In this document: piece by piece, positions 33,528 to 40,802 of the stretch
How positions within the stretch are numbered: the first letter of the stretch is position 1
Layout of the letters: every line of letters begins with the position of its first letter
From: Desulfosarcina ovata subsp. ovata
GTDB taxonomy: Bacteria; Desulfobacterota; Desulfobacteria; Desulfobacterales; Desulfosarcinaceae
NCBI RefSeq assembly: GCF_009689005.1
Contig: NZ_AP021879.1
Coordinates: forward strand, 2,542,001-2,606,000
Reading direction: 5' to 3'
DNA: 64,000 nt
Notes under the pieces: model-generated
What the model was told of the DNA's origin: nothing
What the model saw: the letters and a program-made list of their open reading frames with translations, nothing else
Databases searched by the model: none
Position numbers and translations under genes: made by a program

Positions 33528-35516
33528 TCAGGAAATCATATCTAAAATACTGCACCTTGCCGTCGCGCAGAAAACACTTTGCAGGCTGGAAACAAACGGA
33601 ATCGCTTCTAAATTTTTCTTTTCCACGGTTACCACCGGATGAACACCGCCCCGCTTATAAAACTCTTTCAGCACGCCCTTCCTGGCTGCTTTTGACGCAA
33701 CTGCTTCGGCATCCGTTAGCGTTGTGCAGACCTCAATTTTTTCACCTGAGACACAGGAAACCTCATAAGGTTGAGAAGAACCTCGGATTTCCACCTCACA
33801 TTTGGCCAAAATTTCCCCAAGTATTGCACCGACGGCATTGCCAACTTGCGCATTCGGCGGTACAAGGCAGGAAACATCGAAGTAATCCGCCACTCTCGGA
33901 ATAAAGATCCCGGCGGGTGCGCCAATACCGACAAGGGAAAAATCGGAATTGAATTTTAGATGAAGATATCGGTTGCTTTTACCTGCGGAAAAATCCAATA
34001 AGCGGTCAATCTCCGCGGAATCAGCAATAGCAAAAAGCGAGGGTTCGGCGGTTATCAGTTTTTTGACAGCCAGCTTATACAGTTTCTGAGCGATCATTTC
34101 ATAGATCATCGCGCAAAACGATTCCCCATCGCAGCCACATCTGTCCGCATAAAACCGCACGGCTTTCTCCGCTGTTGCCCTATCTCCGGAGATAAAATCT
34201 CCACGCACATGCATGATGTCCGTAGGTGTTAAAGCGCTCTTTCGGACATAACCGTTGGTTTCCAGATAGCCAAGGCCAAGATCCACAGACGCATGCCCAA
34301 ATCGTTTTCTTAATGCGCCCAGGCTCTGGGGGCAATCCTTCAACAGTTGAATCGTGCCTTGCTCTGTTTCGTTTAAGGCCGAACCAGCCGCTGCCCCCGG
34401 TTCCTTATGCAAACAATAAAAAACCAGATCTTCCATAGGATGGGCCCCATGATCGACATCCAATGCCGCAAAATATTCTTTGACGGCAGGATACCGCCCG
34501 ACCATCATGGAAAGCGGCCAAACCCGGCCTTCGCCCCAATGAATGCCATTTTTAAGGTCTGCCACGATTTCCGTATCACCACCGAGCAAGGCGGTACTAA
34601 TATCGATGGCTTTCGTGGAAGTCTGAAACGCATCAATCCGGGCGCCCGTTTCACAAATGCGCACGGCACCATTTTCCACGATCGACACATCACTGGTGGT
34701 TCCGCCGATATCAATGACCACGGCGTTTTGCATCGCAGGTAAGAGCGCAACTGCTCCCAAAACACTGGCCGCCGGCCCTGAAAGCAAGGTTTGCACCGGC
34801 TTTTGCCTGGCATATTCCTCGCTCATGACCGTGCCGTCCCCCCGCACGATACAGATCTGGGGATACATCCCCCTGCGCGCCAGGCTCTGCTTTACACTAT
34901 CCATGAATTCTGCAAAAACAGGAGAGAGTTGCGCATTTAAATAAGCATTGACGGCGCGACAAAGATAATTCAGTTCCGAAGAGAGCTCGCAACCGCAAAC
35001 AATGGGTTTATCGCAAAGATCGAAGAGTATTTTTTTGGCGGTCATTTCCAAAATAGTATTCTTCATTCCCCATTTGGAAACAATGGCAAAGCAATCAAAT
35101 CCTTTTTGCCATTGCATCATATGCCGTTCAAATTCAGGCCAATCGGGCTCTTCGCAGAGGTTTCCGCTCATATCAAGACCACCCTTGGCAAAAAATGTAT
35201 CCGGAGCGGTATCCAAACCGACGGACCGGCCATATGCCTGCAAATCCTTGTCCGTCGAACCAAACAAGATGAGTCCGCAGCGGCGAAACTTTTTCTCGAC
35301 ACAAGCATTCGTCGCCAAGGTCGTGGAAAGAGAAAGCAATGCAATATTTCCGCCCTTGTTCGGATGCAGGTCAGTCAATAAGCGATCGATACATATCCGT
35401 AAATCTTCATGTGTGGTTGGCGTTTTGGCGGTCTTAAGCATCTCCTTTTTATCAATATCGATCAGTACGCCATCCGTGTAGGTTCCACCGGTATCTATTC
35501 CAATTGCCATCCTCAT
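33528..35516 (-). CDS. Hydantoinase/oxoprolinase-family protein in a corrinoid operon
   Basis: 662 residues. The N-terminus has the ASKHA-type ATP site (AIGIDTGGTYTDGVLIDIDK), and NAVVIDIGGTTSDVSIVENG is the second phosphate loop. These define the HyuA/5-oxoprolinase A family. Members include hydantoinases, oxoprolinases and acetophenone carboxylase subunits, normally acting with an HyuB partner that is absent here. In corrinoid methyltransferase operons such proteins may act as an ATP-dependent accessory or second activator, but this is an inference. The true start may be TTG 35522, ATG 35516 or ATG 35510; none has a strong site. Confidence 0.82.
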   Translation of the reverse strand: MRMAIGIDTGGTYTDGVLIDIDKKEMLKTAKTPTTHEDLRICIDRLLTDLHPNKGGNIALLSLSTTLATNACVEKKFRRCGLILFGSTDKDLQAYGRSVGLDTAPDTFFAKGGLDMSGNLCEEPDWPEFERHMMQWQKGFDCFAIVSKWGMKNTILEMTAKKILFDLCDKPIVCGCELSSELNYLCRAVNAYLNAQLSPVFAEFMDSVKQSLARRGMYPQICIVRGDGTVMSEEYARQKPVQTLLSGPAASVLGAVALLPAMQNAVVIDIGGTTSDVSIVENGAVRICETGARIDAFQTSTKAIDISTALLGGDTEIVADLKNGIHWGEGRVWPLSMMVGRYPAVKEYFAALDVDHGAHPMEDLVFYCLHKEPGAAAGSALNETEQGTIQLLKDCPQSLGALRKRFGHASVDLGLGYLETNGYVRKSALTPTDIMHVRGDFISGDRATAEKAVRFYADRCGCDGESFCAMIYEMIAQKLYKLAVKKLITAEPSLFAIADSAEIDRLLDFSAGKSNRYLHLKFNSDFSLVGIGAPAGIFIPRVADYFDVSCLVPPNAQVGNAVGAILGEILAKCEVEIRGSSQPYEVSCVSGEKIEVCTTLTDAEAVASKAARKGVLKEFYKRGGVHPVVTVEKKNLEAIPFVSSLQSVFCATARCSILDMIS

Positions 35517-35544
35517 AGCCAAATTATTTTCCTACGCAAGCAAG

Positions 35545-35579
35545 CAGCGCTTTATTCGGCGATACCGAATAAAGCGCTG
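35545..35579. promoter_or_regulatory. 15-bp perfect intercistronic hairpin
   Basis: CAGCGCTTTATTCGG (35545-35559) pairs exactly with CCGAATAAAGCGCTG (35565-35579) around a five-base loop. It lies between the 50-aa gene and the hydantoinase-like gene. The minus-strand transcript has no U-tract after it, so it is more likely a processing or stability stem, or a partial terminator that sets ratios in the operon. Confidence 0.8.
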
Positions 35580-35602
35580 GTTTTCATCATTTCCAGACAA
35601 GA

Positions 35603-35755
35603 TCAAACGCTGAATTCAATAATTGCCACGAGGACAAACTTGATCAGGTAATTCAGCTTTTCCTCATCGGTAGTTCCCGGTGGGCAGTAATCCATGTATT
35701 TCATGATTTCCTTAACGGAATCAAAACTCTCAACCGTCTGATATTTATCTTCCAT
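35603..35755 (-). CDS. 50-aa acidic protein between UroD-family and hydantoinase-like genes
   Basis: Minus-strand ATG at 35755 preceded by GAGGAGGTG, an excellent ribosome site, ending in TGA at 35603. The predicted protein starts MEDKYQTVESFDSVKEIMKYMD and has a single Cys (YCPPGTTDEEKLN), followed by a hydrophobic helix (LIKFVLVAIIEFSV). It starts 17 bases after the stop of the UroD-family gene. I do not know the family. Location, strong site and codon use argue that it is translated; it could be a small subunit of the methyltransferase complex. Confidence 0.75.
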   Translation of the reverse strand: MEDKYQTVESFDSVKEIMKYMDYCPPGTTDEEKLNYLIKFVLVAIIEFSV

Positions 35756-35772
35756 TGATAACACCTCCTCGC

Positions 35773-36316
35773 TTACAGCCAATATTGAGACGCAAATTCG
35801 GCGACGGCCTTCACGTTCTCAGATTTGGCATCGTTGGGATACGAGCACATTTTATTTTCGGAAAGGATAAAGCCACCTTCCTGGCCAAGGGTATCGATCG
35901 CTCTCTTCGCCATTTCCACGCATTCCTGCGGAGTCCCACGGCTCATGACCGCATTTTGGAGGCCACCGCAAAGCGTAATCGTCTTATTTCTCTTCCGCAC
36001 TTCATAAATGTCATCCAGTTCAACCTGAAGGGCAACAACACCGCGCGGCACTTCGTCGAAAAAGTCAGCAAAGCGGAGCCAATTGCCTTCTGAGAAAACA
36101 AACAGTTGTTTACCGGTTTCTACAAAGGTATCGATGTATTTTTTGAAAGCCGGCCAATAAATATCAGCAAATTGTTTTTCACTGAGAACCGTATGGGCCA
36201 GCATCAAACTGAATTCATCAAAAGGCTTTTCCATATCATAGCCACGCGGCAAAGAGCGGAGTTTTTCATTGACAGGCTCGAGGATCACTTCATCAATGGC
36301 CAAGCAAACTTCTTTT
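35773..36316 (-). pseudogene. UroD-family methyltransferase, C-terminal part (split by IS)
   Basis: 180 codons that continue the frame of 38075-38700. The sequence from KEVCLAIDEVILEPVNEKL to the natural stop has the conserved LAHTVLSEKQFADIYWP, EGNWLRFADFF and LCGGLQNAVMSRGTPQECVE segments of the MtaA/UroD superfamily. It lost its start when the IS110-type element inserted at 36316/36317. It might still be translated from a fortuitous start, but the active site is split. Confidence 0.88.
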
Positions 36317-36440
36317 AGACAATATGGTTGAACGTTAACCAAGACGGCAATAAAAAGGCCTGCCAAACCTTGAAAACGTGGGTTATAGTGAGCGGTCCGT
36401 AAAAAACCTAACTACAGAGCCAAAATCAAGGAGGCAGGCC

Positions 36441-37559
36441 ATGAACAAGATAGTAAAGTATGTTGGTTTAGATGTCCACAAAGATTCGATTACCATTGCT
36501 ATCGCCGATGAAGGACGTGACGGAAACGTTCGAGTGTATGGAAAAATCAGCAACGACCTGGGGCAGATTGATAACGTCATGCGAAAACTGATTTCACAAA
36601 ACGCCGAATTGCATTGTGTTTATGAAGCAGGTCCATGCGGATATCCAATCTACAGGCATTTAACAAGCAAGGGAATCGATTGCGTTGTCGTTGCTCCGGC
36701 GCTGATCCCCAAAAAAACCGGTGATCGGGTTAAAAACGATCGCCGAGATGCAACCCACCTGGCGACGCTCCACCGTTCCGGAGAACTGACGCCGGTGTAT
36801 GTCCCCGATCAGGCCGATGAAGCACTTCGTGACCTGGTACGTGCACGAAAAGACATCCAAATATCGCTCCGCAAAGTCAAACAACAGATCAATGCCTTTT
36901 TATTGCGACAAGGGATCAATTATCCAGGTAAAAGCAAATGGAGTAAAGCGCATTTAAATTGGCTGGCGGATCTGAAGATGCCGCATCCGGCCCAGCACAT
37001 TGCCCTTACCGAATACCTGGACGCCATGGGAGACCATGAGGCCCGCGTTAAGCGCATCGAAAAAGCGATTGAGCAATGTTGCCAAACCAGTCGATTGCTT
37101 CCGGTTATCGAGGCTCTGCAAGCGCTCAGGGGGATTTCTTTGCTCAGCGCGGTGACCGTCGTCGCTGAACTGGGGGATCTGAGCCGTTTCGATACGCCGG
37201 CACAGCTGATGGCCTATTTGGGTCTGATCCCATCGGAGCATTCAAGCGGTGGCACCATCAAAAAAGGCCCCATTACCAAAACCGGCAATACCCATGCCCG
37301 CAGGACGTTGATCGAATCGGCTCAGGCCTATCGTATGCCGGCCCGGAAAAGTAAGGCGATCCGTAAACGCCAGGAAGGCTTGCCGGACGATGTTTTGGAT
37401 ATTGCCTGGAATGCACAGCTACGACTATGCCACCGCTACCGCAGGTTGATTGCAAAGGGCAAAAACCATAACGTGGTCATCACCGCGATTGCACGCGAGT
37501 TGGCCGGTTTCATCTGGGCCATTGCCCGGGCTGTTCCAATCGTGGCCGCTGAAAGATGA
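36441..37559 (+). CDS. IS110-family transposase (DEDD plus Tnp20)
   Basis: 372 residues. The N-terminal RuvC-like DEDD domain shows GLDVHKDS, the Glu in YEAGPCGYPIYR and KNDRRDATHLA; the C-terminal transposase_20 domain has ALRGISLLSAVTVVAELGDL and FDTPAQLMAYLGLIPSEHSSG followed by ITKTGNTHARR, including the conserved Ser. Members of this family recombine without target duplication and are guided by an RNA encoded in the element. AAGGAGG precedes ATG 36441. Full length for the family and probably active. Confidence 0.93.
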   Translation: MNKIVKYVGLDVHKDSITIAIADEGRDGNVRVYGKISNDLGQIDNVMRKLISQNAELHCVYEAGPCGYPIYRHLTSKGIDCVVVAPALIPKKTGDRVKNDRRDATHLATLHRSGELTPVYVPDQADEALRDLVRARKDIQISLRKVKQQINAFLLRQGINYPGKSKWSKAHLNWLADLKMPHPAQHIALTEYLDAMGDHEARVKRIEKAIEQCCQTSRLLPVIEALQALRGISLLSAVTVVAELGDLSRFDTPAQLMAYLGLIPSEHSSGGTIKKGPITKTGNTHARRTLIESAQAYRMPARKSKAIRKRQEGLPDDVLDIAWNAQLRLCHRYRRLIAKGKNHNVVITAIARELAGFIWAIARAVPIVAAER

Positions 37560-37567
37560 TTTGTTAT

Positions 37568-37652
37568 AGCGTGGAAACCCAGGCCTATCAAGGCCAAGCC
37601 CTAAAGGGTGCTCCCTAAGGTCGCAGCCTTGACAGCCCTGACTTTCCACGCT
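37568..37652 (+). ncRNA. Stem-loop downstream of the IS110 transposase
   Basis: AGCGTGGAAA (37568-37577) pairs exactly with TTTCCACGCT (37643-37652). Inside, TCAAGGC (37588-37594) pairs with GCCTTGA (37626-37632). It begins nine bases after the transposase stop, so it could be a transcript-end structure or the 5' domain of the element's guide RNA. Confidence 0.6.
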
Positions 37653-37810
37653 GGGTGGGAATTAGCGACGGCGAGAGAAGCGCGACTGTTGCTCCGGCTC
37701 AAGAAGCTGGATAAGTACTTCTCTATAATCGATGATGCAAATAGAAAAAGAACTTATTGATTTTAAAAATGCTCAAGAAAGGATCGGCTTTATCAAAGAA
37801 CAAATATAGC

Positions 37811-38011
37811 CATCGAGCTTTTGGATAGGGGCGCGGTCGCGGTTTGGAGAACCCTCGAAAAAGCTATCGGAATAGGCCTTCAGGCCGAAACTCCCGTCTT
37901 TAGACCGAGGCAGCTCCACGACGAAGCCTAGTCAGGCGGTATCCAATCCGCGAATATCAGAGTGCTCTACCGTCGTTATTGCAGACCCCGCCTCTATCCA
38001 AACGCTCGATG
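37811..38011 (+). ncRNA. Candidate guide (seek/bridge) RNA of the IS110-type element
   Basis: A long stem closes a 155-base domain: CATCGAG (37811-37817) with CTCGATG (38005-38011), and TTTGGATAGGGGCG (37820-37833) with CGCCTCTATCCAAA (37989-38002, one G-U). IS1111-type elements encode their guide RNA downstream of the transposase, the same place. Two loop sequences resemble the element-target junctions: TCTTTAGAC (37897-37905) versus TCTTTTAGAC at the left junction (36311), and ATATCAG (37954-37960), identical to the right junction (38073-38079). Structure is seen; the guide role is inferred. No promoter was identified. Confidence 0.6.
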
Positions 38012-38074
38012 AAAATTATTGGCCCAAGTTTTTTGGGTATGGATAGGTTTTTCTCTTGACAAGTGTTCAACCAT

Positions 38075-38700
38075 ATCAGTTTTTGGGGATTTCTGCGCAA
38101 ATCAAGAGACACGCCCTTAATCCCTCGGAAGAAAAGATACATAACCTCGAAACCGACTACGTTAGGCGTCCAGCCACAATAGCAGCCGTATTTGCCTCTG
38201 GCAAGATCATGTACGAGCCAGTCGCGAACATCGAACAATTCCTGCAGGGATTTAGCCGCTTGGGCATACTGTTCGGGGGTATATTTTTTAGCATTCGGAA
38301 ATTTTTTGAACTGACCGATTTCCCATAAGGCTTTAAGGAAATTTTCCTTCATGGCATCGAGATGTTCCGCCTCAAAACAATATTTGTCATCGCAATTGAA
38401 TTTTTCTTTGCCAAGATCATCATACCAGGAGTCGCCCAATGTATTGACCAGCGGGAAAGGATTTCTTACACCGGAGTCAACAACGGCGTCCACTTTATAC
38501 TTTGAGAAAAAAAGATCCATGGCAATCTTGACTTTTTCATAATCATGGCACACTTCAGATACCGTATACCCGGCATCGGTCCATCTCCACGTCCAAATGT
38601 TCGCATAATATGGAATACGCGCCGGTTTTTTAAAAGCAATGGTATCCCTGAACAGCTTACATCTTTCCAGATATAACGCTTCTGCTTGTTTTTTATCCAT
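38075..38700 (-). pseudogene. UroD-family (MtaA/MtvB-like) methyltransferase, N-terminal part (split by IS)
   Basis: About 208 codons of a UroD-superfamily protein, from MDKKQAEALYLERCKLF to RRNPQKLI, after which the frame runs into the IS and ends at 37957. AAGGAGTGG precedes the start. Together with 36316-35773 it would make 389 residues. In methylotrophic systems such proteins transfer methyl groups to or from a corrinoid protein, and zinc is normally bound through a His/Cys set in the C-terminal half, now disconnected. It is the third gene of the operon, after corrinoid protein B. Unless the element excises, the operon lacks this enzyme. Confidence 0.88.
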
Positions 38701-38724
38701 TGTTTTTCCACTCCTTTCTTAAAA

Positions 38725-39360
38725 TTAGACCCAGCTCTGGCAGGTATTGATGCCTTGCTGTGGACTATGGGCCCAAGCATCGGCACCGATATAGCTGCAG
38801 ATTGCTTCGTTCACAGGATTGCCGCCGATCAAAATCTTGACCTGATCGCGCATGCCGTTTTCCTTAAAGGCGGCAACGGTCTTTTCCATGGATTCCACCG
38901 CAAGCGTAAGGCAACTGCTCAGAGCAATGATCTTGATACCCTGTTCTTTTGCCGTCTTGACAATTTCTTCGGGTTTAACATCAATTCCAAGATCGACCAC
39001 TTCAAACCCGGCGGCAACCATCATTGCCTTGACAATATTCTTGCCAATGTCATGCAGATCTCCTTCAACGGTACAAATTAACAGTTTGCCTTTCTTCGTA
39101 GTGCTGTTCGGACCAACAAGCGCATCTCTTAGGATTTCGACGGATTCGGTCATCAATTCACCCGCATAGATTAAATCGCTAACAAAATATTCCCCGCTCT
39201 CATAGAGTTTACCAATGACATCCATGCCCTCGCGCAAAGCATCCATTGCTTTAGGGGCATCCTTTCCACCGTCTTTCATGACATCCTTGAGAATTGCATA
39301 CAGCTCTTCTTCTTTCAAATCGCCCATTACCTCTTTGAGTCTTTTTTGGTCAAGCATCAT
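38725..39360 (-). CDS. Corrinoid protein B (B12-binding methyl carrier)
   Basis: 211 residues: cap domain (1-85), then a B12 Rossmann domain with VEGDLHDIGKN (DXHXXG), and the C-terminal GGNPVNEAICSYIGADAWAHS typical of MtaC/MttC-type carriers. The ATG at 39360 overlaps the stop of the pterin methyltransferase (ATGA), so the two proteins are translationally coupled. AAGGAGGGG lies just upstream. It is probably the direct partner of that methyltransferase and of the UroD-family enzyme encoded next. Confidence 0.93.
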   Translation of the reverse strand: MMLDQKRLKEVMGDLKEEELYAILKDVMKDGGKDAPKAMDALREGMDVIGKLYESGEYFVSDLIYAGELMTESVEILRDALVGPNSTTKKGKLLICTVEGDLHDIGKNIVKAMMVAAGFEVVDLGIDVKPEEIVKTAKEQGIKIIALSSCLTLAVESMEKTVAAFKENGMRDQVKILIGGNPVNEAICSYIGADAWAHSPQQGINTCQSWV

Positions 39361-40181
39361 TTCCCCTCCTTTTTTATTTTTTTGATGGAACCAATACGGC
39401 CGGTGCGACATGCATTATTGTATTTTCTGCAATGTTTGTCTTTATCAAGCAAAGCTTCTGCTGCCAAAAGAGTCCCATACAGATCGCGATTCAACGGATC
39501 GAGAATACCCGTATCAAGTCCTACCGAAAGAGCTAGCGTGAGGAAATTCTGGTTAATGAGTTTCCGAACCGGCAAGCCATAAGAAATATTGGAAAGGCCA
39601 GCAGCGATTTTCACGGTAGGATATACGGTTTTAATACGTGTGACAGCTTCCATAAAAATCATCATTGCCTTACTTACCGTGGCAAGAGACATTACCAATG
39701 GATCGATATGGAGGCGCTCTGGGCTGATATCATAACCGGCAGCCTTATCGATCAATTCGGAAGCAATATGTACTCTGGTATCCGCATCGGCGGGAATGCC
39801 ATCATTATTGCAAGTTAGCGCGATAACTTGCCAATCTGTATTTTGCAGCAACGGAAATAATATGTCGCATTTATTGCCTTCATCGGAAACTGAATTTATA
39901 ATGCCCGCCTGGCTGATCCGCGGAAATACTCTTTTAATCATATTGGGATCGGGACTATCGATACAAATCGGGGTATCGGTTGTGCCCTGAACAATATCGA
40001 TCAGCCAACAAAGCGCATCATATTCTTCGGTAGGTTTGGTGCCGGCACAAATATCCAAATAATTGATACCCGCATCGACTTGCTTCAACGCGAGATCGCG
40101 AACAAAATCAGCATCTCTTTTTTGAATTGCCTCAGCAACAGAAGGTATTGCCCCATTGATTTTTTCGCCAATAATAAACAT
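39357..40181 (-). CDS. Pterin-binding methyltransferase (MtvA/AcsE-like)
   Basis: 274 residues of the pterin-binding TIM-barrel family: IGEKINGAIP at the N-terminus, DICAGT, ICIDSPDPNMI and NSVSDEGNK in the pterin pocket, and AAGLSNISYGLP later. Such enzymes move a methyl group between tetrahydrofolate and a corrinoid protein, which in a sulfate reducer feeds the oxidative Wood-Ljungdahl pathway. First gene of the operon, followed directly by corrinoid protein B. AGGGAAAGGG lies upstream of the start. A tandem, decayed copy of its first third lies at 40282-40500. Confidence 0.92.
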   Translation of the reverse strand: MFIIGEKINGAIPSVAEAIQKRDADFVRDLALKQVDAGINYLDICAGTKPTEEYDALCWLIDIVQGTTDTPICIDSPDPNMIKRVFPRISQAGIINSVSDEGNKCDILFPLLQNTDWQVIALTCNNDGIPADADTRVHIASELIDKAAGYDISPERLHIDPLVMSLATVSKAMMIFMEAVTRIKTVYPTVKIAAGLSNISYGLPVRKLINQNFLTLALSVGLDTGILDPLNRDLYGTLLAAEALLDKDKHCRKYNNACRTGRIGSIKKIKKEGK

Positions 40182-40210
40182 TTCTTCGCCCTTTCCCTCT
40201 ATAAGAGTTT

Positions 40211-40253
40211 ACTTGTTAATACAAGTATACACCGAAATTATTTCTTTTGTCAA
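40211..40253 (-). promoter_or_regulatory. Promoter and overlapping palindromic operator of the corrinoid operon
   Basis: On the minus strand TTGACA (40253-40248) and TATACT (40229-40224) are separated by 18 bases, a near-consensus sigma70 promoter. The palindrome ACTTGTTAATACAAGT (40211-40226) overlaps the -10 box and the start point. The position fits a repressor site; the GntR/UTRA protein at the end of the operon is the likely binder. Confidence 0.8.
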
Positions 40254-40281
40254 CATCCCACTCAAGATGAATTGAATTAGG

Positions 40282-40500
40282 ATCAGGGCTATCGATACGA
40301 ATCGGGGTCTCGGTTGCACCCTGAGAAAGATCAATCAGCCAACCAAATACATCATATTCCGCGGTAGATTTCGTAACGGAGCAGATATCCAGACAATCGC
40401 CCCTCCCGCATTGACTTGCCTCAACAGCTCTTTTTTGAATTGCCTCAGCAACAGAAGGCTTTACTCGAATGATTGTTTCGATCCCTCTCTACGAGAGTTA
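40282..40500 (-). pseudogene. Decayed duplicate of the pterin methyltransferase 5' end
   Basis: The sequence aligns with 39946-40200 of the intact gene: shared blocks are ATCGGGGT, the CATCATATTC area, and TCTTTTTTGAATTGCCTCAG followed by CAACAGAAGG. The start-codon region and several internal segments are deleted or shifted, so no frame remains. With the promoter copy at 40501 it forms a tandem repeat of roughly 285-330 bases next to the intact operon start. Confidence 0.85.
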
Positions 40501-40541
40501 ACTTGTTAATACAAGTATACATCGAATTTATTTCTTGTCAA
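40501..40541 (-). promoter_or_regulatory. Second copy of promoter and operator
   Basis: The same ACTTGTTAATACAAGT palindrome lies at 40501-40516, with TATACT (40519-40514) and TTGACA (40541-40536) at a 16-bp spacing on the minus strand. It drives only the decayed gene copy, reading on into the true promoter region. It would provide a second binding site for the regulator and a longer leader. The stretch 40567-40802 holds nothing I recognise. Confidence 0.75.
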
Positions 40542-40802
40542 TATCCCATTTGAGATAAATTGAATAGGGAAGAGAAAAGGGTTTAGGCTGGCGCCATCTG
40601 GCCCACCGCCAATGGCAACGTCGCGGCCAGACAGATTCAAAATCACGGGGGAACGATCAGATGGGCACGATCCCCAGAATCAGCTAACGGTGCAGGCAAC
40701 CGAATTCAACCGGCCGGCTTTGACCGTTCAAAACGCGGCTGGAGATTGACTTCCATTTTGTCGGCCGTCAGAATAGTAAGGTTGCCGGAAATAAATCGGT
40801 TA

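Larger units (their letters stand above)
36317..38074 (+). mobile_element. IS110-family (IS1111-like) insertion sequence, about 1758 bp
   Basis: The boundaries come from rejoining the interrupted gene: 38700-38075 plus 36316-35773 makes one 390-codon frame (389 residues plus stop). Near the ends are inverted 12-bp matches, ATATGGTTGAAC (36322-36333) and GTTCAACCATAT (38065-38076), as expected for the sub-terminal repeats of the IS1111 group. No target duplication is seen, which fits the family. The transposase (36441-37559) is followed by about 515 bases of structured non-coding sequence. The element is in the opposite orientation to the host operon. Confidence 0.9.

Noticed and set aside
37653-37810. 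Short frames after the IS transposase that look weakly coding (about 25-40 residues, Lys/Leu-rich)
   Set aside because: No ribosome site, no start in one frame, and the region lies within structured non-coding IS sequence.
36317-38074. A target-site duplication around the IS
   Set aside because: The rejoined gene needs no duplicated base, in line with IS110-family behaviour; the 12-bp inverted matches are the element's own sub-terminal repeats.
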